Made by a program: the position numbers and the translations under genes. Below, in pieces: positions 15,038 through 23,427 of a stretch of 32,193 bases of DNA. This stretch comes from Planctomycetota bacterium (GTDB taxonomy: Bacteria > Planctomycetota > UBA1135 > GCA-002686595): the NCBI GenBank assembly GCA_011053145.1, contig DRLC01000023.1, forward strand, positions 1-32,193, given 5' to 3'. Under the pieces are notes generated by a model. The model was not told the origin of the DNA. It worked only from the letters and a program-made list of their open reading frames with translations, and ran no database searches. How positions within the stretch are numbered: the stretch's first letter is position 1; each line of letters starts with the position of its first letter.

Positions 15038-15967
15038 ATGTGCCCACTTCCCAGTTCCACGCCTGGGGCCTCCCTCCATCGTCCCCGGGGCGAGCGTCCC
15101 GCCGGCCTGGCTCGCCTGCGGCGCCTCGTCGGGCGGACGGTCACGCGCACCTTCGAAGCGCTGCGGGGGGTGCCGCCGGGGGGGATGCTGCACCGCCGTC
15201 TCCTCGCTGGTCTGGAACTCACCGGCCCTGAACTCCACCTCGCGCGCGGCCACGCGGACCTCGACGGGCTGCGGATCGCCTTCGTCTCGGACGTGCACGC
15301 GGGGTTCTTCCAAACCGCCGCGGACCTGGGGGCCCTCGCACGCCGTATCGCCCGGGAGGCCCCGGACCTCCTCCTCCTCGGTGGCGACCTCGTCGGGACC
15401 CACGGAGGTGAGCTCGAGCTCTTCGACGTTTTCCTCTCGCTCCTCACCCCACCCCTCGGCGCCTTCGCGATCCCCGGGAACCACGACTGCTTCTACTCGG
15501 CCCCGCGCATGGACCTCTGGGAGCGTTTCCTCGAGGAGCGCGGCGTCACGGTCCTCTGCAACCGGGGCGTGCGGATCGAGCGCGGCGGAGCGACCCTCTG
15601 GCTCGCCGGCGTGGACGACCTGGAGGAGGGACTTCCCGACCTCGACGCGGCGCTCACCGGTCGACGTGAGGACGAGCCCATCCTGCTCGCTTCCCACCAC
15701 CCGGACCTCTTCGTCGAGGCGGCCCGGCGCGGCATCGACGCCCAACTCTCCGGCCACACCCACGGCGGCCAGATCCGGTTGCTCGGCCGTGCCCCGGTCA
15801 CCCACTCGGCCCACGGTTTCGACGCGGGTCCGTTCGAACGCAACGGCTCGCACCTCTACGTCGGCCGCGGCGTCGGCGTTTCGTTCCTGCCGCTGCGGAT
15901 CGGTGCACCCCCGGAGGTGCCGATCGCGACCCTGCGCGTGGGGCCCGCGAGCTCAGTCCGACCCTGA
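15038..15967 (+). CDS. Calcineurin-like metallophosphoesterase (YkuE/YaeI-like)
   Basis: The protein has 309 residues. All binuclear-metal motifs are present: VSDVHAG (Asp85, His87), LLGGDLVG (Asp117), PGNHD (146-150), ASHHPDLF (218-225) and SGHTHGGQ (238-245). The order and spacing fit the YkuE/YaeI group of membrane-associated phosphoesterases, some of which act on lipid A-type or UDP-sugar substrates. The first ~65 residues are basic and have no clear transmembrane helix. The substrate is not known here. The 3' end overlaps the converging CxxC gene by 15 nt. Confidence 0.92.
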   Translation: MCPLPSSTPGASLHRPRGERPAGLARLRRLVGRTVTRTFEALRGVPPGGMLHRRLLAGLELTGPELHLARGHADLDGLRIAFVSDVHAGFFQTAADLGALARRIAREAPDLLLLGGDLVGTHGGELELFDVFLSLLTPPLGAFAIPGNHDCFYSAPRMDLWERFLEERGVTVLCNRGVRIERGGATLWLAGVDDLEEGLPDLDAALTGRREDEPILLASHHPDLFVEAARRGIDAQLSGHTHGGQIRLLGRAPVTHSAHGFDAGPFERNGSHLYVGRGVGVSFLPLRIGAPPEVPIATLRVGPASSVRP

Positions 15968-16342
15968 TTCCCCCTCGCGCGGCAGGGGGTCTCGCGCCCA
16001 CAGTCGGTCGCTCTCCTTTTCGAGTTCGTGGAGGATGCGGGCGAGGATGGAGCGGCCGTCTTCGCTGAGGAAGATCGCGTCGAAGTTGAGTTGGCAGACC
16101 GCGCAGACCGGGCGCGTGCCGCGGTAGCTCATGATGTCGAGGCGCGGGTCCAGGACCACGTCCTCGATGCCGTAGTGCTCGGCTTCGATCGGGGTGCCGT
16201 CTTCGTGGAACCCGAAGAAGGCCTTCACCTCCGCGGAGGAGCGGCGGCAGAGGAAGCAGCGGTCCTCCCCGCCGGCCCGGTCGACCGCCTGGAAGTACTC
16301 CTGGAACTGCTTGTCGAGCGCCATTGCGTCGTCGTGGATCAC
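15953..16342 (-). CDS. Small double-CxxC (zinc-ribbon-like) protein, coupled to the DUF234 ATPase
   Basis: From GTG 16342 the protein has 129 residues; from ATG 16324 it has 123. I do not recognise the family. Two CxxC pairs, DRCFLCRR and RPVCAVCQLN, are about 50 residues apart and probably form one zinc site. Between them lies a conserved-looking acidic and aromatic region (KAFFGFHEDGTPIEAEHYG, EDVVLDPRLD). The C-terminal ~40 residues form a charged helix (SILARILHELEKESDRLW). GTG overlaps the ATPase stop as GTGA, so translation is probably coupled, making a two-gene operon. A nucleic-acid or protein-binding adaptor is possible (inference). Confidence 0.7.
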   Translation of the reverse strand: MIHDDAMALDKQFQEYFQAVDRAGGEDRCFLCRRSSAEVKAFFGFHEDGTPIEAEHYGIEDVVLDPRLDIMSYRGTRPVCAVCQLNFDAIFLSEDGRSILARILHELEKESDRLWARDPLPREGESGSD

Positions 16343-17685
16343 GCCCCCCCTAACAGGGTCACCGAGAGGGGTTTCGCGCAATCCTCCGTGAGTCGGTAGG
16401 AAAGGCGCAAGAGCTTGCCGTCGAAGACCTTCAGGAGGTCGGCGAGCTCCTGGGCGAGGGCGGTGGAGTCGGCCTCGGCCTCGTCGATCGCCGCGACTCC
16501 GGTGCCGTCGGCGGTGCGGCCGAGGGCGCGCACCATGCGACCGGGGTGGCGACCGGTCTCGACGATCTCGTCGCCGATGAGCTCGGCGGCGCTGCGGTTC
16601 AGGTGCTCGAGGAGGAAGTCCTGGCGGGCTTCGCGTTCGAGGTAGGCCATGTCGGGCTGGATGTGGCCTTCGAGGACGCGCGCGCCGCGGCCCGCCTCGA
16701 TCAGGGAGAGGTGGGGTTGGATGTGGCGAAAATGGAACGCGAGGAAGCGATCGGCGATGTGGTAGGTGCCGCGGCGCGAGCGCAGGGGGTCGGGATCGGT
16801 GAGCGGAACGCCGCGCTCGACGATCCGGAGTTCACGCAGGACGTGCAGGTACTTGTTCGCGGTGGGGGAGTCGACGCCCACGGTCAGCGCGATGTCCCCG
16901 ACGCGGTCGCAGCCGCGTGCGATGGCGGCGAGGATCGAGTTGTAGGTGGTCGGGTTCTGCAGCTCGGTGCGCAGGAGGAACTGGACCTCGTCGAACAGGT
17001 AACCCTCGGGCCGCAGGACTTCCTTCATCAGGTTGTCCGAGATCGAGAGCGCGGGGTCGAAGCGCCGCAGGTAGGCGGGCATGCCGCCGAGGATCCCGTA
17101 GGCCAGGACGCCGTCGGTGGCGGGCCACTCGGGGAAGAAGCGCAGGGACTCCGAGGGCCGCAGGGGTTCGAGGCGGCGCTGGCCGGTGCGCCTGCCGAAG
17201 AGCGGCGAGCGCTCGGCGAGGACCTCGCGCTCCATGAAGGACACCTGGCTTCCGCAGAGCACCAGCATGAGCTGCGAGTTCTTCCCGCGTTGATCCCAAA
17301 AGCGCTGGAGCAGCGAGGGCAGTCCCTTGTTCGCTTCACAGAGGTAGGGGAACTCGTCGAGCACGATGATCAGGCGCTCGTCCCCGGTGCGTTCGGCGGC
17401 GTAGCCGAGCGCCGAGGCCCAGTCGCTGAAGGTGACGTTCTCGATGAGCGGATCGGCGAGCCCCTCCTGCAGCGCGTCCTTGAACGCGGCGAGGTTGTCC
17501 TTGTCGCGCACCTGCGCGGCGAGGAAGTAAACCGATCGGCTGCGCTCGCAGAGACGCTGGAGGAGCTCGGTCTTCCCGACCCGCCGGCGTCCGTAGAGCA
17601 CGAAGAGTTCCGCCCGTCCCGAGTCCGCGAAACCCTCCAGGGCGGCGAGCTCGGCCTCACGTCCGACGAATGCTTGCTGGGCCAT
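16339..17685 (-). CDS. ATPase_2 / DUF234-type P-loop ATPase with winged helix
   Basis: The protein has 448 residues. The STAND/archaeal-type ATPase_2 core has Walker A GRRRVGKT (32-39), Walker B LIIVLDEF (105-112) and the sensor segment LMLVLCGSQVSFME. A winged helix follows (SILAAIARGCDRVGDIALTVGVDSPTANKYLHVLREL). The C-terminal ~110 residues match DUF234, which belongs to the PD-(D/E)XK nuclease clan. The expected (E/D)-I-D and E-x-K residues look lost: GRMVRALGR and AAIDEAEAD stand in their places. These proteins are widespread but poorly understood. The start at 17685 is supported by TATACT 7 nt upstream. The downstream CxxC gene overlaps the stop. Confidence 0.9.
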   Translation of the reverse strand: MAQQAFVGREAELAALEGFADSGRAELFVLYGRRRVGKTELLQRLCERSRSVYFLAAQVRDKDNLAAFKDALQEGLADPLIENVTFSDWASALGYAAERTGDERLIIVLDEFPYLCEANKGLPSLLQRFWDQRGKNSQLMLVLCGSQVSFMEREVLAERSPLFGRRTGQRRLEPLRPSESLRFFPEWPATDGVLAYGILGGMPAYLRRFDPALSISDNLMKEVLRPEGYLFDEVQFLLRTELQNPTTYNSILAAIARGCDRVGDIALTVGVDSPTANKYLHVLRELRIVERGVPLTDPDPLRSRRGTYHIADRFLAFHFRHIQPHLSLIEAGRGARVLEGHIQPDMAYLEREARQDFLLEHLNRSAAELIGDEIVETGRHPGRMVRALGRTADGTGVAAIDEAEADSTALAQELADLLKVFDGKLLRLSYRLTEDCAKPLSVTLLGGA

Positions 17686-17692
17686 GGGGCGG

Positions 17693-17727
17693 AGTATACT
17701 GAGGCGTAATATACGATCAAGTATAAT
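17693..17727. promoter_or_regulatory. ATPase promoter (TTGATC-16-TATACT) within an AT-rich GTATA-box cluster
   Basis: On the minus strand TTGATC (17715-17720) and TATACT (17693-17698) are 16 bp apart, and TATACT lies 7 nt before ATG 17685. AGTATACT (17693-17700) is a perfect palindrome over the -10. TATAC-GATCAA-GTATA (17710-17725) is an inverted repeat over the -35. TATAAT at 17722-17727 on the plus strand could start a divergent transcript toward the kinase gene. Confidence 0.6.
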
Positions 17728-17929
17728 AACTGGCGGTTGATGGGGTGCTGGAGGAGCCCTCCCGGGGGCGAGTGGGTGGGTTCGGGCGTCCCGGGCTCGC
17801 GCGGGGAGCTGCGGCCCTCCATACTCCGGGCGGGATCCCGGAGGAGAGTGGCGCCTGCCCGGCGAGCGCTGCCCATGGCCCGCCGTCCCGTCCTCCGCGC
17901 AGCTCCGGGCCTCCCGCTGGACCGGTCCC

Positions 17930-18730
17930 ATGACCTCGCCTACCGCAAGACGCACCCCCTCCTGGCTCCTGGCCCTCGGCAGGGAGGATCCGCCCGCCGA
18001 GATCGAGGTGGAGGGTCGCACCTACCGGCTCGGTCACGTCTTCAAGCACGACTTCTTCGCGTTCACCGGCCGATACGACGGGGACGAGGGGAGCGTGGTC
18101 CTGAAGATGGGGCGCAAGGCGAGCTTCCTCTTCTTCCCCCTGTCGTGGATCGGGCGGCTTCACTCGTGGCATGAGTCCGCGGTCTTCCGAGCGGTGGAAG
18201 ACCTCGACGTCGTGCCCCGCTTCACCGGCCGTTTCGGGAAGCACGGGCTGACGCACGAATACATCGAGGGACACCAGCTCGAGCGCGGGGAGAGCGTCCC
18301 GCCGGACTTCTTCGATCGTCTGGAGCGGGGCCTCGAGGAGATCCACCGGCGCGGAATGGCGTACGTGGACCTCGAGAAACCCGAGAACGTGCTCGTGGGA
18401 GAGGATGGCTCCCCGTGGTTGTTCGACTTCCAGATCAGCTTCCGTTGGCCCTGGCGATTCGGCCAGAACTTCTTCCTCACGCGATGGTTCAGGGCGCGCT
18501 TCCAGGAGTCGGACCACTACCACCTGCGAAAGCTCCGTCGCCGTTGCAGTCCCGAGACCATGTCGCCGGACGAACTCCAGGCTTCCCGGCGACGCCCCGG
18601 CCACATTCGTTTCTACAACGGCGTGACGCGCCCCCTGACCCGGCTGCGCCGACGGATCCTGAACCGCATCGACCCGGTCAAGAAGCGCGGCGAGCGGGGA
18701 CGCATCCAGCACGGTTCACGGCGGCCCTGA
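17930..18730 (+). CDS. Kdo/WaaP-like lipopolysaccharide kinase family protein
   Basis: The protein has 266 residues with a small protein-kinase-like fold. Visible catalytic elements are VVLKMG with the ATP-binding Lys59, HESAVFRAVE with the paired Glu82, YVDLEKPENVLV with catalytic Asp147, Lys150 and Asn153, and FDFQIS with metal-binding Asp166 (DFQ replaces DFG). The order and spacing fit the lipopolysaccharide kinase (Kdo/WaaP) family, which phosphorylates LPS core sugars on the inner face of the cytoplasmic membrane. The C-terminal ~80 residues are strongly basic (RLRRRILNRIDPVKKRG) and may contact the membrane. The gap 17686-17929 holds the ATPase promoter; no Shine-Dalgarno sequence or TAnnnT box stands directly before this ATG. 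Confidence 0.8.
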   Translation: MTSPTARRTPSWLLALGREDPPAEIEVEGRTYRLGHVFKHDFFAFTGRYDGDEGSVVLKMGRKASFLFFPLSWIGRLHSWHESAVFRAVEDLDVVPRFTGRFGKHGLTHEYIEGHQLERGESVPPDFFDRLERGLEEIHRRGMAYVDLEKPENVLVGEDGSPWLFDFQISFRWPWRFGQNFFLTRWFRARFQESDHYHLRKLRRRCSPETMSPDELQASRRRPGHIRFYNGVTRPLTRLRRRILNRIDPVKKRGERGRIQHGSRRP

Positions 18731-18766
18731 CTCCGTACAGCCAGCCGCAGCGGAGATCCCTTCCGC

Positions 18767-18772
18767 TACACT
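18767..18772 (+). promoter_or_regulatory. TACACT -10 box, leaderless type
   Basis: TACACT lies 7 nt before ATG 18780. No clear -35. Confidence 0.45.
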
Positions 18773-18779
18773 CCCCGCC

Positions 18780-21059
18780 ATGAGAATCGTTTCCATCGGC
18801 GGTGGCCCGGCGGGCCTGTACTTCGGCTTCCTGATGAAGAAGTCGTTCCCGGACTGCGAGGTCGACATCTACGAGCGCAACGGCCCCGATGACACCTTCG
18901 GGTGGGGAGTCGTGTTCTCGGAGGAGACCCTGGGGGGCTTCGAGGAGGCCGACCCCGAGTCCTACCAATCGATTCTCGACAGCTTCGCCTACTGGACGGA
19001 CATCGTGAACGTCTACCGGGGAACGGTGGAGCGCTCGACCGGCCACCACTTCGCTGGCCTCGCGCGCAAGCGCCTGCTCGAGATCCTCCAGGGACGCTGC
19101 GATGACCTCGGCGTGCGCGTGCACTACCACACCGAGATCGCGGATGAGCAGCAGTTCGCGGACGCCGACCTGATCCTGGCCGCGGACGGCATCAATAGTT
19201 TCATCCGCGAGAAGTACGCGGATCATTTCCGGCCGAGCCTCGACTGGCGCAAGGCCAAATTCGTCTGGCTCGGCACGAACAAGCCCCTCGATGCGTTCAC
19301 GTTCGTGTTCCGCGAGAGCGAGCACGGGCTCTTCCAGGTCCACGCGTACCCGTTCCAGGTGGGGGAGGAACCGCTCTCGACCTGGATCGTCGAGTGCCAC
19401 GAGGACGTCTGGAGGCGCGCCGGTCTCGAGGACGCGAGCGAGGAGGACACGGTGCGCTTCGTGAAGGAGCTCTTCGCCGAGGAACTCGAGGGCTATGAGC
19501 TGCTCACGAACCGATCGATGTGGCGCACCTTCCCGACGGTCAAGTGCGAGACCTGGCACAAGGGCAACATCTGCCTGATGGGGGATTCCGCGCACACCGC
19601 GCATTTCTCGATCGGATCGGGCACCAAGCTCGCGATGGAGGATGCGATCGCGCTCGTCCGCTCGTTCGAAGAGCTCGGCACGGACGACGTTCCCGCTGTG
19701 CTCGCACACTACGAGGACAGCCGCTACGTCGATGTCGCGAAGCTCCAGCGCACCGCCCAGACGAGCCTCGAGTGGTACGAGAACTCCGCGCGTTATACCG
19801 GCCAGCCGCCGGTGCAGTTCATGTTCAACATGATGACGCGTTCCAAGCGCATCACGTACGACAACCTCGCGCTGCGCGATCCCGATCTCGTGCGGCGCAC
19901 CACGGAGTGGTTTGCCGAGGATGTCGGCATGGAGCGCGATTCGACCGGCAAGGCGCCCGCGCCGCTGTTCGCGCCACTCACGCTGCGTGAGATCACGCTC
20001 GGGAACCGGGTCGTCGTTTCGCCGATGTGCCAGTACTCGGCCCAGGAGGGCGTGCCCGGTGATTGGCACCTCGTCCACCTCGGCAGCCGCGCGATCGGCG
20101 GCGCAGGGCTTCTGATGGTCGAGGCGACCGCCGTTCGCCCCGACGGGCGCATCACTCCCGGCTGCACCGGGATCTGGAACGACGAGCAGGAAGAGGCCTG
20201 GCGCAGGATCCTCGGGTTCTGTCGCGAGCATGGATCGGCGAAGCTCGGCATCCAGCTCGCCCACGCAGGGCGCAAGGCTTCCTGCAGCAGGCCGTGGGAA
20301 GGGGACGCGCCGCTCGCAGGAGAGGGCGCATGGCCGACGATCGGGCCTTCGGCGGTGCCGTTCGACGAGGGTTGGCCCGCACCGAAGGAGATGGACCGCG
20401 ACGACATGGACCGTGCGCGCGACGCCTTCGTCGATGCCGCGCGTCGCGCCGAACGAGCGGGTTTCGACCTCATCGAACTCCACATGGCCCACGGGTACCT
20501 GCTCTCGAGCTTCCTCTCCCCCGCGGCGAACCAGCGCGGCGACGAGTACGGAGGCAGCCTCGAAAACCGCATGCGCTTTCCGCTCGAAGTCTTCGATGCC
20601 GTTCGCGCGGCCTGGCCCGAAGCCAAGCCGATGTCGGTGCGTGTTTCGGCGACCGACTGGCTGCCCGCGGGCGAGGGCACGACGATCGAGGACACGCTCG
20701 TCTTCGCACGCGAGCTGCGCGAACGCGGGCTCGACGTGATCGACGTCTCGAGCGCGGGCAACACGCCCCGCTCGAAGGTGGACTACGGCCGCATGTACCA
20801 GGTGCCGTTCGCGGAGCGCATCAAGTACGAAGTGGAAGGCCTTGCGGTGATGGCGGTCGGCGGCATCCAGGGAGCGGATCACGTGAACACGATCCTCGCC
20901 GCCGGACGCGCGGACCTCTGCGCGATCGCCCGCGCGCACCTCGCGAACCCCGCCATCACCCTCGGCGCGACCGCGACCTATGAGAACTTCGACTTCCCCT
21001 GGCCGAAGCAGTACCTCGCGGCGAAGCCGCGGCCGCGGGACGATTCGCGCAGGACATAG
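18780..21059 (+). CDS. Two-domain anthraniloyl-CoA (or salicylyl-CoA) monooxygenase/reductase
   Basis: The protein has 759 residues. Residues 1-~385 are a flavoprotein aromatic hydroxylase: SIGGGPAGLY (FAD Rossmann), FGWGVVFSEETL, ILAADGINSFIREKY, and LMGDSAHTAHFSIGSGTKLAMEDA. Residues ~396-755 are an Old Yellow Enzyme-type NADH:flavin oxidoreductase: APLTLREITLGNRVVVSPMCQYS, HLGSRAIGGAGLLMVE, IQLAHAGRKAS, ELHMAHGYLLSSFLSP and NQRGDEYGGSLENR. This fusion is known for 2-aminobenzoyl-CoA monooxygenase/reductase and for salicylyl-CoA 5-hydroxylase; the two cannot be separated from sequence alone. No CoA ligase gene is in the window, so the substrate must be activated elsewhere. It is transcribed from a leaderless-type box. 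Confidence 0.9.
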   Translation: MRIVSIGGGPAGLYFGFLMKKSFPDCEVDIYERNGPDDTFGWGVVFSEETLGGFEEADPESYQSILDSFAYWTDIVNVYRGTVERSTGHHFAGLARKRLLEILQGRCDDLGVRVHYHTEIADEQQFADADLILAADGINSFIREKYADHFRPSLDWRKAKFVWLGTNKPLDAFTFVFRESEHGLFQVHAYPFQVGEEPLSTWIVECHEDVWRRAGLEDASEEDTVRFVKELFAEELEGYELLTNRSMWRTFPTVKCETWHKGNICLMGDSAHTAHFSIGSGTKLAMEDAIALVRSFEELGTDDVPAVLAHYEDSRYVDVAKLQRTAQTSLEWYENSARYTGQPPVQFMFNMMTRSKRITYDNLALRDPDLVRRTTEWFAEDVGMERDSTGKAPAPLFAPLTLREITLGNRVVVSPMCQYSAQEGVPGDWHLVHLGSRAIGGAGLLMVEATAVRPDGRITPGCTGIWNDEQEEAWRRILGFCREHGSAKLGIQLAHAGRKASCSRPWEGDAPLAGEGAWPTIGPSAVPFDEGWPAPKEMDRDDMDRARDAFVDAARRAERAGFDLIELHMAHGYLLSSFLSPAANQRGDEYGGSLENRMRFPLEVFDAVRAAWPEAKPMSVRVSATDWLPAGEGTTIEDTLVFARELRERGLDVIDVSSAGNTPRSKVDYGRMYQVPFAERIKYEVEGLAVMAVGGIQGADHVNTILAAGRADLCAIARAHLANPAITLGATATYENFDFPWPKQYLAAKPRPRDDSRRT

Positions 21060-21224
21060 GGGGGGGCGCTCGTGACGGACCCCTGGCCCGGGCTGGGGTC
21101 GCCTGGGGCGGGAGGCTGCAGCGTCGTGTTTCCCCGGTTTTCCTTCCCCTTGCAAGTCCTGCGCGCGTTTCCCGAGACTGTCGGGCGGCCCCTCGTGGTC
21201 GCACTCCCTGCTCTCGCTCGATCC

Positions 21225-21230
21225 AGGAGG
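21225..21230 (+). promoter_or_regulatory. Shine-Dalgarno AGGAGG, unusually far from the first ATG
   Basis: AGGAGG ends 18 nt before ATG 21249. An in-frame ATC at 21240 sits 9 nt after it, an optimal distance, but ATC is a very rare start codon. Confidence 0.5.
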
Positions 21231-21248
21231 ACTCCCGACATCCAGATC

Positions 21249-23360
21249 ATGATGCTCCTTCGATCCATCGCCGCGGTCCTCTTCCTGTTCACCCTTCCGA
21301 GCCTCGCTCATGGGCAAGAGGCGTGGCCGCTCTCCGGGCGGCTCGTTCCGCAAGAGGGTGGGGTCTTTCTCGTCGAGGGCAGCGACGAGGGCTATGTGCG
21401 CGCGTTTCCCGTGACGGCGCTCGAGGCCTGGGCGGTAGAGGGGGAGGGGGGCTGGCGCGTGCTGGACGCGGGCGGGGCGGCGCTCTCGGCCGACACGTTC
21501 GAGCAGGTTGTCGGGATGGCGCGGCCCTATCGGGGCGCGCTCGTCGAGAACGGCGAGCGCTGGGGCGTGCTCGGCGCGGAGGGCGTCCTCGAGGTTCCGA
21601 TCGAGCACGAGACGAAGCAGGAGGCGGCGCTCGCGCTGCTCGCGGGGCGGGTGGAGCGCGCCGAGGCGGCGCTGGCGGCGGGAGAGCCCGAGGCGGCGCG
21701 CGTTGCGCTGGCGCTCGTGCTCGGCACGGCGGATCTCGTGCCGAGCACGGACGGCGAGGAACGTGCGAGGCACTTGGAGCACGTGAGGTCCCTCTGTCAC
21801 GGCTACGTGGATGCATTTGGGCCGCGCGAGTTCTTGCGCGTGCTCGAGACGATCCTCCCGCTCGAGAAGGAGGGCACCGCCGAGCTGTACCTCGGGCTGC
21901 TTCCGATCGATCTGCGCGAGCGTGCCGAGGTCTACCTCGCGTCGGCGCGAGGACGCCTGCGCGCGTTGCGGGACCTCAACCGCGTGTGGCCGGAAGGGAC
22001 CGCGCCCGGCATGGTGGCGAGCGAGCCGGAGATCCTGGAGGCCCTGATCGCCTACTGCACGGCGGTCGAGGCCACCCTCGAGCCGTTCGACGCGGGAGCT
22101 CGCAGCCGCGCGGACGCACTGATCCTCCAGCAGCTCGAGCGCTTCGCTCGGACACAGGGGGCAGAGGGGCTCTACCGATTCCTCCTGGTCGTCGACGGCG
22201 ATCACGTGCTCGCCTACAAAGCCCTGCTCCCCGAGGCGCAGCAGGAAGCGGTGAAGAGAATCGCGCGGGGAGTCGTGGAGGAGATGGACCGAGGCACCCG
22301 CGAGAACGTCTTCGTTCAGCTCCAGAACGACTCGGGTCGCCGGCGGGCCGTGGCCGCGGAGTGCACGGATCTGAGTGAGCTGCGGGAACTCCCCTCCTTC
22401 GCGGGCACCGCCCTGCAGTCCCTGCAGGTGGGCCGACACGGGGCCGAGGGCATCGTCGTGATCGACGCGACCGGTCGAACACACTCGTTGGGGTTCCTGT
22501 CGGATCGAATCGAGGAGCTCGCGCAGGCGGTCCAGGAGGACCCGACCGATGAGGTGAGCCAGGCGCGCTACCGAGACCTGAGCGCGTACCTCGAGAGCCT
22601 CTCCGAAGGCGCCGTTGCTGCGGAGTTCGGGATGAGCGTCTCCATTCGACCCCAGGACCTCGAGTTCCAGAGCCGCTACCACGCCCTGGCGGACGAGATC
22701 GCGGCCGATCCCGGCGGCGAGGACTATGTCGTGCGGGTCGAGGCCCTCCGAAACGAGTATCTGAAGAGGGTGGAGAGCCTCCGACCGGATGACTACGGCG
22801 CCGTGATGGCTCAGCTCCACGAGCTCACGCTCCGGCTCGCGTACCACGCGCTCAAGGTCCGCCGCGATGGTGGGGACGAGACGGATGAGGCGGCGGCGAT
22901 GAAGCTGGAGCGGGCCGGACGCCAGGACGAGGACCCGCGCTTCTGGCCCGTGTTCGTCTGGGATGCGTATCGGACGAACCCCATCCTGTGCTCGGTCCCG
23001 CGCATGCGGGCCGCGCTCGTCCCGGTTCAGCAGGCGGCGCAGCGCATGTGGGATCAGGCGGATGTCGCGCGCGCCCGGCGGATCCGGCGCGAGAAGGAGG
23101 AGGCGCGGCAGGGGCTGATCGCGGAGCAGGAGGCCGAGCGGGAGCGTCAGCAGCAGCGGTTGGAAGAGTTGAACGCGGAGCTCGCGGAGAGCCAGACGGG
23201 CTGGGGGTCGAACTACTACGAGCCCTACGACTCCTCCTACACGCCGATCGGGACCTACTCCGAGAACAGCCGCTGGGCGCAGGAGAACTCCTGGTCCGAC
23301 TTCCGCCGCTCGATGATCCAGAACGACTACGCGTTCCAGAACCGCCTGCGGGACTGGTGA
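21249..23360 (+). CDS. Large secreted protein of unknown function with C-terminal coiled coil
   Basis: From ATG 21249 the protein has 703 residues; I do not recognise it. A signal peptide (MMLLRSIAAVLFLFTLPSLA, then HGQEAW) marks export. The N-terminal part after cleavage is beta-rich (VPQEGGVFLVEGSDEGYVRAF), and most of the rest is helical with many Ala/Glu/Arg. Near the end a strongly charged coiled coil (~residues 620-665: RARRIRREKEEARQ, EAERERQQQRLEELNAEL) precedes a Ser/Tyr/Asn-rich tail (NYYEPYDSSYTPIGTY, DYAFQNRLRDW). No catalytic motif is seen. It is convergent with the beta-helix/TPR gene across a shared hairpin. Confidence 0.8.
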   Translation: MMLLRSIAAVLFLFTLPSLAHGQEAWPLSGRLVPQEGGVFLVEGSDEGYVRAFPVTALEAWAVEGEGGWRVLDAGGAALSADTFEQVVGMARPYRGALVENGERWGVLGAEGVLEVPIEHETKQEAALALLAGRVERAEAALAAGEPEAARVALALVLGTADLVPSTDGEERARHLEHVRSLCHGYVDAFGPREFLRVLETILPLEKEGTAELYLGLLPIDLRERAEVYLASARGRLRALRDLNRVWPEGTAPGMVASEPEILEALIAYCTAVEATLEPFDAGARSRADALILQQLERFARTQGAEGLYRFLLVVDGDHVLAYKALLPEAQQEAVKRIARGVVEEMDRGTRENVFVQLQNDSGRRRAVAAECTDLSELRELPSFAGTALQSLQVGRHGAEGIVVIDATGRTHSLGFLSDRIEELAQAVQEDPTDEVSQARYRDLSAYLESLSEGAVAAEFGMSVSIRPQDLEFQSRYHALADEIAADPGGEDYVVRVEALRNEYLKRVESLRPDDYGAVMAQLHELTLRLAYHALKVRRDGGDETDEAAAMKLERAGRQDEDPRFWPVFVWDAYRTNPILCSVPRMRAALVPVQQAAQRMWDQADVARARRIRREKEEARQGLIAEQEAERERQQQRLEELNAELAESQTGWGSNYYEPYDSSYTPIGTYSENSRWAQENSWSDFRRSMIQNDYAFQNRLRDW

Positions 23361-23375
23361 GCCGAGTGACTGCGT

Positions 23376-23402
23376 GTGCCGGCTCCTGGTTCGCGCCGGC
23401 AC
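23376..23402. terminator. Hairpin GTGCCGGC...GCCGGCAC between convergent genes
   Basis: A perfect 8-bp stem with an 11-nt loop lies in the 67-nt gap between stops at 23360 and 23428. It has no T-run on either strand, but its position suits a bidirectional transcript end or stabilising hairpin. Confidence 0.5.
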
Positions 23403-23427
23403 GGACGGACGGGAGTGCTGCGCGGTG

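Noticed and set aside
17737-17929. Small gene on the plus strand between the ATPase and the kinase
   Set aside because: The open frames here run into the kinase gene in another frame, are Arg/Pro/Gly-rich, and have no RBS. The TATAAT nearby is better read as a promoter.
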